From assembly GCF_019968905.1 (NCBI RefSeq), contig NZ_CP079946.1, positions 8,033,356-8,097,355 on the forward strand: DNA of 64,000 bases, read 5' to 3'. Under the pieces are notes generated by a model. The model worked only from the letters and a program-made list of their open reading frames with translations, was not told the DNA's origin and made no database searches. Shown here one piece after another: positions 31,331 to 39,920 of this stretch (positions within the stretch are counted from its first letter, which is position 1; the number at the start of each line of letters is the position of its first letter). The position numbers and the translations under genes were made by a program. Source of the stretch: Corallococcus sp. EGB (GTDB taxonomy: Bacteria; Myxococcota; Myxococcia; Myxococcales; Myxococcaceae).

Positions 31331-31367
31331 ATAGGCCCTGACTATCACTCCCATCCAGACGATGTCT
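31331..31367. promoter_or_regulatory. OxyR-type operator between oxyR and katA
   Basis: ATAG (31331) and CTAT (31342) are separated by 7 nt, an exact half-operator. With the same 11-nt phasing, degenerate ATCC (31353) and GTCT (31364) follow, giving the four-element ATAG-N7-CTAT-N7-ATAG-N7-CTAT architecture of OxyR sites, with the second half weak. It is located in the divergent interval. Confidence 0.75.
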
Positions 31368-31443
31368 TGGCCCAATCACCGGGACCTCTCTACCTTTCCC
31401 ACCGTCGAAGCGCCCTGAAGGCCTCACGCAAAGGAAAGCGTCC

Positions 31444-32913
31444 ATGTCCCAGCGTCCCACCCTGACCACGGAAGCCGGCGCCCCGGTCTCCAACAACCAG
31501 CACTCGCAGACGGCCGGCCCCAACGGTCCGGTGCTGCTGCAGGACCACCACCTGCTGGAGAAGCTGGCCCGCTTCAACCGCGAGCGCATCCCGGAGCGCG
31601 TGGTGCACGCGGTGGGCTCCGGCGCCTACGGCACCTTCGAAGTCACCCGGGACATCACCCGCTTCACCCGCATGAAGGTCTTCAGCGCGGTGGGCAAGAA
31701 GACGGAAGCCTTCCTGCGCTTCTCCACCGTGGCAGGCTCCAAGGGCGCGCCGGACACCGCTCGTGATCCGCGCGGCTTCGCGGTGCGCTTCTACACGGAG
31801 GACGGCAACTGGGACCTCGTGGGCAACAACACGCCGGTGTTCTTCCTTCGCGACGGCATCAAGTTCCCGGACTTCATCCACTCGCAGAAGTACGACCCGT
31901 ACACGAACTGCCAGGAGCCGGACAACGTCTGGGATTTCTTCTCCTACTCACCGGAGGCCACGCACCAGTTCACCTGGCTCTTCGGCGACCGCGGCATCCC
32001 CGCGACGCTGCGCCACATGGATGGCTTTGGTTCACACACCTTCCAGTGGGTGAACGCGAAGGGCGAGCGCTTCTGGGTGAAGTTCCACTTCAAGACGGAC
32101 CAGGGCATCCGCACCCTCACCACCCAGGAGGCGGAAGCCATTGGCGGCAGGGATCCGCAGCACCACCAGCGTGACCTGTACCAGGCCATCGACCGGGGCG
32201 AGCTCCCCTCGTGGACGCTCAAGGTGCAGGTGATGCCGGAGGCGGACGCCGCGAACTACCGCTTCAACCCGTTCGACCTCACCAAGGTGTGGCCGTACCA
32301 GGACTACCCGCTGATGGAGGTGGGCAGGCTCACGCTCAACCGCAACCCGGAGAACTTCTTCGCGGAGGTGGAGCAGGCGGCCCTCGACCCGGCGCACTTC
32401 GTGCCCGGCATTGGCCCGTCCCCGGACCGGATGCTCCAGGCGCGCCTGTTCGCCTACGGCGACGCGCACCGCTACCGGCTGGGCATCAACAGCACGCAGC
32501 TGCCGGTGAACGCGCCCAGGGGCGTGAAGGGCGGCGCGCGCAACTACGGCCGTGATGGCGCCATGCGCTTCGACAGCAACGGCGGACGCGGCCCCAACTA
32601 CGAGCCCAACAGCTTCAACGGCCCCGCGCAGACGGACGAGGGCGATGGCACGGGCTACGCGGTGAGCGGCATGACGGGCACCTTCGTCCACGGCAGGCAC
32701 GCCGAGGACACCGACTTCGTCCAGGCCGGGGCCCTCTACCGGCTGATGGACGAGGCGGCGAAGGCACGGCTGGTGGAGAACATCGCCGGCAGCCTGGCGC
32801 AGGTGAGCCGCGACGACATCATCACCCGGGCCATCGCCCACTTCCGCGCGGCCGACGAGGAGTACGGCTCGCGCATCGCCCACTCCGTCCAGCAGAAGCG
32901 CAGCGCGCGCTAG
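31444..32913 (+). CDS. katA: Monofunctional heme catalase
   Basis: 489 aa, a small-subunit clade-3 catalase that dismutates hydrogen peroxide. The catalytic His55 lies in RVVHAVGSGAYG, Asn128 in VGNNTPVFFLRD, and the heme-ligand Tyr338 in LFAYGDAHRYRLG; spacing matches the Proteus-type enzymes. No signal peptide, so cytoplasmic. It is followed 18 nt later by an ankyrin-repeat gene, the same order as Pseudomonas katB-ankB, and preceded by a divergent oxyR with an operator. Confidence 0.97.
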   Translation: MSQRPTLTTEAGAPVSNNQHSQTAGPNGPVLLQDHHLLEKLARFNRERIPERVVHAVGSGAYGTFEVTRDITRFTRMKVFSAVGKKTEAFLRFSTVAGSKGAPDTARDPRGFAVRFYTEDGNWDLVGNNTPVFFLRDGIKFPDFIHSQKYDPYTNCQEPDNVWDFFSYSPEATHQFTWLFGDRGIPATLRHMDGFGSHTFQWVNAKGERFWVKFHFKTDQGIRTLTTQEAEAIGGRDPQHHQRDLYQAIDRGELPSWTLKVQVMPEADAANYRFNPFDLTKVWPYQDYPLMEVGRLTLNRNPENFFAEVEQAALDPAHFVPGIGPSPDRMLQARLFAYGDAHRYRLGINSTQLPVNAPRGVKGGARNYGRDGAMRFDSNGGRGPNYEPNSFNGPAQTDEGDGTGYAVSGMTGTFVHGRHAEDTDFVQAGALYRLMDEAAKARLVENIAGSLAQVSRDDIITRAIAHFRAADEEYGSRIAHSVQQKRSAR

Positions 32914-32931
32914 CCACGAGGACCGCCGACC

Positions 32932-33471
32932 ATGCGCTCCACGACCGTCACGAAGAACACCGCCGCGGCCCCGGGCGCCGGGGACGCCGCCCTGCTGGAC
33001 CTCGCGAGGACCGCCTTCACGTTCGCTCGCGCGGGCGACGCCGCGAAGCTGCGCGGGATGCTCGACGCCGGGATTCCGGTGGGGCTGCGCAACGAGCGGG
33101 GGGACTCGCTGCTCATGCTGGCCAGCTACCACGGCCACGTGGACGCCACCCGCCTGCTGCTCGAACGCGGCGCGTCCCCGGAGCAGACCAACGACTCCGG
33201 CCAGACGCCGCTGGCGGGCTCGGCCTTCAAGGGCGACGCGGCCGTCGCCACGGTGCTGCTGGATGCGGGCGCGAAGGTGGACGGCGCGGGCCCGGACGGC
33301 CGCACGCCGCTGATGTTCGCGGCCATGTTCGACAAATTGGAGGTGATGGAGCTGCTGCTCCAGCGCGGCGCGAACCCGGAGCAGCGGGACGCGGACCGGC
33401 GCACCGCGCTGGACTATGCGCGGGCGCTCGGTGCGTGGCGCACGGCCAGCCGGCTGGAGCCGAAGCCCTGA
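32932..33471 (+). CDS. Ankyrin-repeat protein (AnkB-like, catalase partner)
   Basis: 179 aa with four to five ankyrin repeats: NERGDSLLMLASYHGHVDAT, NDSGQTPLAGSAFKGDAAVA, DGRTPLMFAAMFDKLEVMEL and DRRTALDYARALGA. No signal peptide is visible. In Pseudomonas the ankyrin protein encoded behind a catalase supports full catalase activity. The same arrangement and 18-nt spacing suggest that role here, which is inference. Confidence 0.88.
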   Translation: MRSTTVTKNTAAAPGAGDAALLDLARTAFTFARAGDAAKLRGMLDAGIPVGLRNERGDSLLMLASYHGHVDATRLLLERGASPEQTNDSGQTPLAGSAFKGDAAVATVLLDAGAKVDGAGPDGRTPLMFAAMFDKLEVMELLLQRGANPEQRDADRRTALDYARALGAWRTASRLEPKP

Positions 33472-33481
33472 GCCGCCCCTG

Positions 33482-34831
33482 TCATTCGACGTAGCCGTCC
33501 GAGAGCGTGCGCAGGAAGGCGACGAGGGCCTGCTCCTCTTGCGGCGACAGGCCCAGGTTGCCCAGCTCCTCCGTATTGATGTTCAGCCCCACCTCCGGCA
33601 TGGGCCAGCAGTCCACGCCGGGACTCCCCGACGCGCTCCCCAAGCAGACCGGCAGGACGTCTCGCGTGTTGTAGAAGTGGACGACGGACTCGAGGCTCTT
33701 GAAGGAGCCGTTGTGCATATAGGCCTTGGTGAAGCCGGGGAACGGGCGCTTGTCCACGTTGCGCAGGGTGGGCACCTTGACCTTGCCCAGGTTGGCGCGC
33801 GCGAGGGGCGCGGAGTCCTGGCGCGTCTGGAGAAAGCCTCCCAGGCCGGGGTCGATCCAGAAGGGGCCGTCCGGGTTGAACGGGAGCTGCCAGTACCAGG
33901 GATTGAGCAGGTTGCGCGGCACGCCCAGGTTGTCGAAGGTGGAGTCCGTGAAGAGCGGCGGCTCGCCGCGAGCGCCGCGCTGGCTCGGGTGGCAGTTCAC
34001 GCAATGGGCCTTGCCCTCGAAGAGCTTCAGCCCCCACTGCTCCTGGGGAGTGAGCCGCGCGCGGCCCGCGAGGTATGCGTCGTACCTCGAGGAGAAGGCG
34101 TTGACCTCGCGAGAGCCCTCGTACGCGGCGATGGACCCCGCGATGCTGTCATACGCGCGCGGCACGTCGCCGCAGATGCGGGCCCCCCAGACGGTCCGGA
34201 AGAGCTCCCCGTACGGGCCTTCGCAGACCTTGACCACCACGGCGGCCTCGCTGGGGTTGTCCTGCTCCACGGGGTTGAGGAAGGGGCTCCGCGCCTGGTC
34301 CGCGGCGGGGTTGCCCAAGGCCTCGCCGGTGGCGCGGCCATCCAAGAAGTTGCCGCCCACGAAGTCGGCCTCCCCGGGCGTCACCCGGTGGAGGATGGGA
34401 GCCTGCGCGGCATAGGCGGCTGAGGACGGCTTGCGGTTGCCAAAGCGCCCCTGCACCGCGCCCTCGTACACGGCTCCGGAGGCGTTGATGCGCGGGTCGG
34501 GGCCCGTCCAGCCCACCTCGGGGTCATGACAGAAGGCGCAGGCCTGGCCCGTGGGCTCGGAGAGCCGGCGGTCGAAGAAGAGCAGCTTGCCGAGCCGCTC
34601 CACGGGCTTCAGCCCTCCGCGCTCCGGCGCGGCCTCCTCACGCAACGTGGCCTCGAAGGTGGCCGAGGCCTGGAGGGCGCCCACCCGCTCCCGCGCCCTC
34701 CTGGCACCGGTGCCCTCATCCGCCGGAGCCTGCGCGGACCACGCTCCCGGGGCCGGCACGACTTCGCACGCCACCGCCCCGCCCAGCATCAGCGGCAGGA
34801 ACACCCTCCACCACGACCGTGACCCGTGCAT
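33482..34831 (-). CDS. Di-heme cytochrome c peroxidase (MauG/CcpA family)
   Basis: 449 aa. An export signal (FLPLMLGGAVACE; Cys22 is an imperfect lipobox) leads to a periplasmic protein. Two heme-binding motifs are present: CAFCH (98-102) and CVNCH (277-281). LGKLLFFDRRLS before the first motif and NVDKRPFPGFTKAYMHNGSFKSLESVVHFYN near the C-terminus are family hallmarks. It reduces peroxide with electrons from c-type cytochromes, or carries out MauG-like oxidations. MHGSRSWW (34831) gives a normal signal sequence. Sited next to the catalase unit but convergent with it. Confidence 0.9.
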   Translation of the reverse strand: MHGSRSWWRVFLPLMLGGAVACEVVPAPGAWSAQAPADEGTGARRARERVGALQASATFEATLREEAAPERGGLKPVERLGKLLFFDRRLSEPTGQACAFCHDPEVGWTGPDPRINASGAVYEGAVQGRFGNRKPSSAAYAAQAPILHRVTPGEADFVGGNFLDGRATGEALGNPAADQARSPFLNPVEQDNPSEAAVVVKVCEGPYGELFRTVWGARICGDVPRAYDSIAGSIAAYEGSREVNAFSSRYDAYLAGRARLTPQEQWGLKLFEGKAHCVNCHPSQRGARGEPPLFTDSTFDNLGVPRNLLNPWYWQLPFNPDGPFWIDPGLGGFLQTRQDSAPLARANLGKVKVPTLRNVDKRPFPGFTKAYMHNGSFKSLESVVHFYNTRDVLPVCLGSASGSPGVDCWPMPEVGLNINTEELGNLGLSPQEEQALVAFLRTLSDGYVE

Positions 34832-34994
34832 TCCCGGCACCTCGGATTGGGAGCGGCGGCCAGGGTGCCTTTGCCACCGGGCCCCGGACATGGGCCCGCG
34901 AGCGCGGACGGCTGTCGTATTCCGAGGAGGGGACTGCCCTTTTGGAATTGAAAGGGCACCCCACGGTCATCCCCCCGTGTTCGCTTCCGCGGGG

Positions 34995-36902
34995 CTACGC
35001 GTTCGTGTGGCCCCAGGCGTTCTCGGACGGACGGCCCCTGCCGTCCCCACCCTGGGCCGCCGCCTCCTCCACCAGCGAGGTGACGGCCTCCACGATGTGC
35101 CCGGCGTCGATTCCGGCGGCGTCCAGCAGCTCCGCGGGCTTGCCGGAGCCGGGCATCTTCGTCACCGCGAGCCGCACCACCGTGGGCAGCCGCTCGCGCT
35201 CGCCAGTGAAGGCCTCCAGCACCGCGTCCGCCAGGCCCCCTTCCGCCCAGTGGTCCTCCACCACGATGAGCCGGCCTTGCGTCTCGCGCGCGGCCTTGCG
35301 CAGCGTCTTCGCGTCCACCGGCTTCACCGAGTAGAGGTCGATGACGCGCACCGCGACGCCGTCCTTCTTCAGCGTCTCGTAGGCCTTGAGCGCTTCGTGC
35401 AGCGTGATGCCGGCGGCCACCACCGTGGCCACGTCCTGGCCGGACTGGCGCACCACCTTGCTGCCGCCAATGGGGAAGTCCTCCGTCGCGGGGTAGAGCA
35501 CCGGCGTCTTCTCCCGCGTGGTGCGCAGGTAGGTGATGCCCTGGCGCTCCACCACCTGGGCCAGCAGCTTCGCGGTCTGGTTGGGGTCGCTCGGGTAGAG
35601 CACCGTGCTGCCGCCCACCGCGCGCATCATCGCCAGGTCCTCCAGCGCCATCTGCGACGGGCCGTCCTCGCCAATGGACACGCCCGCGTGGCTGCCGCAC
35701 AGGTGCACCGTGGCGTTGGAGATGGCCGCCATGCGCACCTGATCAAACGCGCGCGACAGGAAGGCCGCGAAGGTGCTGACGAAGGCCTTCTTGCCCAGCA
35801 CCGCCATGCCCACCGCGCTGGACACCATGTTCTGCTCCGCGATGAACATCTCGAAGTAGCGCCGCGGGTGCGCCTTCTGGAACTCGTTCGCGTACGTGGA
35901 GTTGGACACCTCCGCGTCCAGCGCCACCACGTCCGGCCGCGCGTTGCCCAGCGCCAGCAGCGCGTCGCCGTAGGCCTTGCGCGTGGCCTCCTTCTGGCCG
36001 ACTTCATACGTGGGCAACTGCAACGGTGAGGGCTTGTCGTGCACGGTGGCCTTCACCGCCTCCGGCTTCTTCACCTGGATGCGGACGTTTCGCTCGCCGC
36101 CCAGCTCGCGGATGGCGTCCTTCGCCTTGTCCTCCGGCAGCGCCTTGCCGTGCCAGCCGTCCTCGTTGGCGATGAGCGAGGAGCCGTGCCCCTTCTCCGT
36201 CTTGCAGACGAGGCAGGTAGGCTGGCCCTTCTTCGCCTGGGCTTCAGCGAAGGCGCGGTCGATGGCCTCCAGGTCATGCCCGTCCAGCGTGATGGCGTTC
36301 CACCCGAAGGCGCGGGCGCGGGCCGCGTAGGCCTCCAGGTTCCAGCCCAGCTCCGTCTCACGGCTCTGTCCCAGGCGGTTCACGTCGATGATGGCGCACA
36401 GGTTGTCGAGCTTGTAGTGGCCGGCCTTGTCGAACGCCTCCCACACGGAGCCCTCCGCCGTCTCGCTGTCGCCCATGAGCACGTAGGTGCGGAAGGGCAG
36501 CCCGTCCATGCGCGCGCTCAGCGCCATGCCCACGCCAATGGCCAGCCCCTGTCCGAGCGAGCCGGTGGCCACGTCCACGAGCGGCAGCACATGCGGGTTC
36601 GGGTGCCCCTCCAGCCGGCTGCCGAACTTGCGCAGCGACATCAATTCCCGGTCATCGATGGCGCCCACCGCCTTGAAGGCCGAGTAGAGGACCGGGCAGG
36701 CGTGGCCCTTGGAGAGCACGAAGCGGTCGTTGTTGTGCGCCTTCGGCTGCTGGAAGTCGAAGCGCAGGTACTTCTGGAACAGCACGGCCATGATGTCCGC
36801 CGCGGACATGGACGAGCTGGGGTGGCCCGAGCCCGCCGCCGTGGTGCAGCGGATGCTGTCGATGCGCAGCTGCGCCGCGAGGTCCGCCAAGGTATCCGCC
36901 AT
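34995..36902 (-). CDS. tkt: Transketolase
   Basis: 635 aa, single-chain. The TPP-binding region GDSETAEGSVWEAFDKAGHY followed by an Asn-containing DVNRLGQS, the GSGHPSSSMSAADI loop, and FIAEQNMVSSAVGMAV with the catalytic Glu of the pyrimidine domain are visible. IGEDGPSQMALEDLAMMRA is the substrate loop. It moves two-carbon units between sugar phosphates in the pentose phosphate pathway. MADTLADL (36902) is chosen because upstream in-frame sequence is low-complexity and not family-like. Divergent from transaldolase, so the two nonoxidative enzymes are paired. Confidence 0.95.
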   Translation of the reverse strand: MADTLADLAAQLRIDSIRCTTAAGSGHPSSSMSAADIMAVLFQKYLRFDFQQPKAHNNDRFVLSKGHACPVLYSAFKAVGAIDDRELMSLRKFGSRLEGHPNPHVLPLVDVATGSLGQGLAIGVGMALSARMDGLPFRTYVLMGDSETAEGSVWEAFDKAGHYKLDNLCAIIDVNRLGQSRETELGWNLEAYAARARAFGWNAITLDGHDLEAIDRAFAEAQAKKGQPTCLVCKTEKGHGSSLIANEDGWHGKALPEDKAKDAIRELGGERNVRIQVKKPEAVKATVHDKPSPLQLPTYEVGQKEATRKAYGDALLALGNARPDVVALDAEVSNSTYANEFQKAHPRRYFEMFIAEQNMVSSAVGMAVLGKKAFVSTFAAFLSRAFDQVRMAAISNATVHLCGSHAGVSIGEDGPSQMALEDLAMMRAVGGSTVLYPSDPNQTAKLLAQVVERQGITYLRTTREKTPVLYPATEDFPIGGSKVVRQSGQDVATVVAAGITLHEALKAYETLKKDGVAVRVIDLYSVKPVDAKTLRKAARETQGRLIVVEDHWAEGGLADAVLEAFTGERERLPTVVRLAVTKMPGSGKPAELLDAAGIDAGHIVEAVTSLVEEAAAQGGDGRGRPSENAWGHTNA

Positions 36903-37111
36903 CGTTTCGCTCCCGGGATTGGAGTGGGACGGGGTTGCCCCGCGGGTAACTGTGTTGACTGCCCGGCCCCGCGAGAAGCGTCGCCCCCCGCTGGCCCTGT
37001 TCGCAGGCAGAATCCGCGAGTGCCTGCCCGCCCGGCCGGACGCGCGGGGCGGACCATGCGCACGTTTGGGAAACGTCATCCGGGCGCCTCGCGCCCCCGC
37101 CGGGAGAATCC

Positions 37112-38230
37112 ATGAATCCGCTGCGACAGCTCGCCGAGTTCGGCCAATCCGTCTGGGTGGACAACCTCCAGCGCAGCTACATCACGAAGGGCACGCTGAA
37201 GAAGTACATCGACGAGGACGGGCTCAAGGGGCTCACCTCCAACCCGACCATCTTCCAGAAGGCCGTCTCAGGCAGCGACGACTACCAGGACCTCTTCGAC
37301 GCCGCGAAGGGCCAGGGCCTCTCCGGCAACGACCTCTACGAGAAGCTGGCCGTACGCGACGTGCAGGGCGCCGCGGACATCCTCAAGCCGGTCTACGACG
37401 CGACGAAGGGACAGGACGGCTTCGCGTCGCTGGAGGTGTCACCCAAGCTTGCGCTGGACACGAAGGGCACGCTGGAGGAGGCGCGGCGGCTGTGGAAGAC
37501 GCTGGCGCGGCCCAACGTGATGATCAAGGTCCCCGGCACGCTGCCGGGCCTGCCGGCCTTCGAGCAGCTCACCTCCGAGGGCATCAACGTCAACGTGACG
37601 CTGCTCTTCAGCCAGGAGCGCTACAAGCAGATCGCGGAGGCCTACGTCTCCGGGCTGGAGAAGCTCGCCGCGTCCGGCGGGGACGTGAGCCGCGTGGCGA
37701 GCGTGGCGTCGTTCTTCGTCAGCCGCATCGACTCCATCGTGGACAAGGAGATTGAGAAGCGGAAGGCGGGCGCCGCGCCGGAGCAGCAGAAGGCGCTGGA
37801 GGGGCTGAGCGGCAAGGTGGCCATCGCGAACGCGAAGCTCGCCTACCGGACCTTCAAGGAGGTCTTCGGGAGCGCGCGCTGGAAGGCGCTCGCGGCGAAG
37901 GGCGCGAAGGTGCAGCGCGTGCTCTGGGCGAGCACCAGCACCAAGAGCCCCAAGCTGCGCGACGTGCTCTACGTGGAGGAGCTCATCGGCCGGGACACGG
38001 TGAACACCATGCCGCCGGCCACCATCGACGCGTTCCGGGACCACGGCAAGGTGCGCCCCAGCCTGGAGGAGGACCTGCCCGCGGCGGAGGCGACCATGCG
38101 CCAGCTGGAGGCGGCCGGCATCTCCATGAAGGCCGTCACCGACGAGCTGTCCACCGACGGCATCCGCCTGTTCACCGAGTCCTTCGATCAGCTCCTCTCC
38201 GCGGTGGGTGAGAAGCTGAAGAAGACTTGA
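37112..38230 (+). CDS. tal: Transaldolase
   Basis: 372 aa, of the longer tal subfamily found in actinobacteria and myxobacteria. The Schiff-base Lys139 lies in MIKVPGTLPGLPAFEQL. FGQSVWVDNLQRSYI at the N-terminus and LTSNPTIFQKAV are family markers, and ASTSTKSP closes the barrel. It exchanges three-carbon units between sedoheptulose-7-P and glyceraldehyde-3-P. Divergent from transketolase with 209 nt between; a strong hairpin follows its stop. Confidence 0.95.
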   Translation: MNPLRQLAEFGQSVWVDNLQRSYITKGTLKKYIDEDGLKGLTSNPTIFQKAVSGSDDYQDLFDAAKGQGLSGNDLYEKLAVRDVQGAADILKPVYDATKGQDGFASLEVSPKLALDTKGTLEEARRLWKTLARPNVMIKVPGTLPGLPAFEQLTSEGINVNVTLLFSQERYKQIAEAYVSGLEKLAASGGDVSRVASVASFFVSRIDSIVDKEIEKRKAGAAPEQQKALEGLSGKVAIANAKLAYRTFKEVFGSARWKALAAKGAKVQRVLWASTSTKSPKLRDVLYVEELIGRDTVNTMPPATIDAFRDHGKVRPSLEEDLPAAEATMRQLEAAGISMKAVTDELSTDGIRLFTESFDQLLSAVGEKLKKT

Positions 38231-38244
38231 GCGCACGAGCGGCG

Positions 38245-38271
38245 CGTCCACCGGCCGCGCGCCGGTGGACG
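38245..38271. terminator. Hairpin between tal and the chitinase gene
   Basis: A perfect 10-bp stem (CGTCCACCGG 38245-38254 with CCGGTGGACG 38262-38271) in the 56-nt convergent gap, no T tract. It is probably a shared transcription stop. Confidence 0.45.
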
Positions 38272-38286
38272 GAGGGCCCCACCTGC

Positions 38287-39807
38287 CTACCGGTAGGTGT
38301 CCAGGTAGGCGCGGTGGCTGTTGGAGAACTCGAAGTTCGTGAAGGCGTCCCAATTGATGGACCAGGTCATCAGCCCCTTGAAGCCCGGGTAGCCGCCGGG
38401 CTGGCGCAGCACGTAGGTGCCTCCGAAGGACTGGCCCTTCATCAGGTAGTCCAGCGCCTTCTGCACGTTGGCGGGAGTCGTATAGCCACCGCCCGCGGCC
38501 TGCGGTGAGGACGGCAGGCCGATGACGACCTGCTCCGGCCGGAGCGCGGGGAAGATGGCGCTCGCGTTGCCGCCCACGGGGAAGCCCTGGAGCAGCATCT
38601 CCGCCATGGCCACGTGGAAGTCCGGCGTCCCCTGCGCGTAGGCGCGGCCGTCCAGCGCCATCACGGTGCCGGTGTTGTAGTGCTGCACGTGCAGGTACGT
38701 CAGCCGGTCGCGCAGCGCGTGGATGACGGGGAGGTACGCCCCCCACGGGCCGCCATAGGCCGCGTAGCCGCCCTGCACGTAGGCGGTCTCCGGCGCCATG
38801 GTGAGCAGGAAGCCCGCGCCGTTGTCATTGAGCAACTGGCGCGTGCCGGCGATGAGGTTCTGGATGCGCGGCGTGGTGGGGTTGCGGAAATCTGTGTCCC
38901 CGCCGTTGAGCGCCAGCGACGCGCCCTCCAGGTCCAGGTCCAGGCCGTCAAAGCCATACGTGTTGATGAGCCCCTGCATGCTGGTGACGAAGGCCTGCCG
39001 CGCCGCCGCGTCATCCAGGTGGATGGTGCCGTTGGCGCCGCCCAGGGAGATGAGCACCTTGCGGCCCTGCGCCTTCAGCGTGGCGATGTCCGCTTTGAAG
39101 TCAGCCACGGTGGCGTTGTAGGGGGTGAAGCCCATGGTGCCCGAAGGCGCGCCCGCCACCGGCTCCGCGAAGGCCACCTGGATGACGTTGAACTTGGAGG
39201 ACACGTCGCGCAGCCGGATGTTCGTGGAGCCGTTGTCGAAGTTGTGCCAGTAGCCGACCAGCACCTTGCTGCCCGAGGGCGCGGTGTTGCCTGTCGTCAC
39301 GGCGACGGTGTTGCTCGCGACGGAGCGGTTGCCGGCAGCGTCGCGTGCCTTCGCGGTGAACGTATAGACGGTGTTGGCGGCGAGCCCCGTCACGGTGACG
39401 CTGGTCGCGGTGGTGGTGGCCGCCGCGCTGGTGCCACCGTTGATGAAGATTTCATAGCCGGTGACGCCCACGTTGTCGGTGGACGCGTTGAACGCCAGGG
39501 ACACGCTGGAGGCCGTCACGCCCGTGGAGCGCAGGGAGCCCGGCGCCGTGGGGGCCTGCGTGTCGGCGGGAGGGGGCGTGCCCGTGCGCTCCAGCCACAG
39601 GGCGAGCACGTTGGGCGGCTCCCAGCCTACCAGGGACGTGTGGGCCTGCCGGCAGTCGTAGCCCTTGCCGCCATAGGACGCGATGTCGCCCACGGCGTAG
39701 GCGACGCCCGGTGCCCAGGCGCCCCGGTCCGCGGCCAGCGCCAGGGTGGGCAAAAGCAGCAGGAGCACGGCGAGCGCCGCACGGGACGACGAACGAGGGG
39801 GATGCAT
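38287..39807 (-). CDS. Secreted GH18 chitinase with chitin-binding and FnIII modules
   Basis: 506 aa. Signal peptide (ALAVLLLLLPTLALA), then a CBM5/12-type chitin-binding module (WAPGVAYAVGDIASYGGKGYDCRQAHTSL, starting about residue 30), a fibronectin III domain (about 90-185, VTGYEIFINGG and YTFTAKARDAAGN), and a GH18 barrel (about 190-506). The catalytic DxxDxDxE reads DGLDLDLE with Glu294 as acid. It cleaves chitin outside the cell, useful for a predatory or saprophytic myxobacterium. MHPPRSSS (39807) gives a normal signal sequence. Confidence 0.93.
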   Translation of the reverse strand: MHPPRSSSRAALAVLLLLLPTLALAADRGAWAPGVAYAVGDIASYGGKGYDCRQAHTSLVGWEPPNVLALWLERTGTPPPADTQAPTAPGSLRSTGVTASSVSLAFNASTDNVGVTGYEIFINGGTSAAATTTATSVTVTGLAANTVYTFTAKARDAAGNRSVASNTVAVTTGNTAPSGSKVLVGYWHNFDNGSTNIRLRDVSSKFNVIQVAFAEPVAGAPSGTMGFTPYNATVADFKADIATLKAQGRKVLISLGGANGTIHLDDAAARQAFVTSMQGLINTYGFDGLDLDLEGASLALNGGDTDFRNPTTPRIQNLIAGTRQLLNDNGAGFLLTMAPETAYVQGGYAAYGGPWGAYLPVIHALRDRLTYLHVQHYNTGTVMALDGRAYAQGTPDFHVAMAEMLLQGFPVGGNASAIFPALRPEQVVIGLPSSPQAAGGGYTTPANVQKALDYLMKGQSFGGTYVLRQPGGYPGFKGLMTWSINWDAFTNFEFSNSHRAYLDTYR

Positions 39808-39920
39808 TGGGGGTAAAGCCTCCCGGAAATGGGTCCGAAGGCATGGAGGGAAGGACCGGGCCATTCGGGTCAAACCCTCCCTTGGGATTACGATGGGAGC
39901 CTGGCCTCGGAGCCGCTTCC

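Noticed and set aside
33482..34831. Possible lipidation of the di-heme peroxidase at Cys22
   Set aside because: The -3 position does not fit a lipobox well; recorded as an exported protein only.
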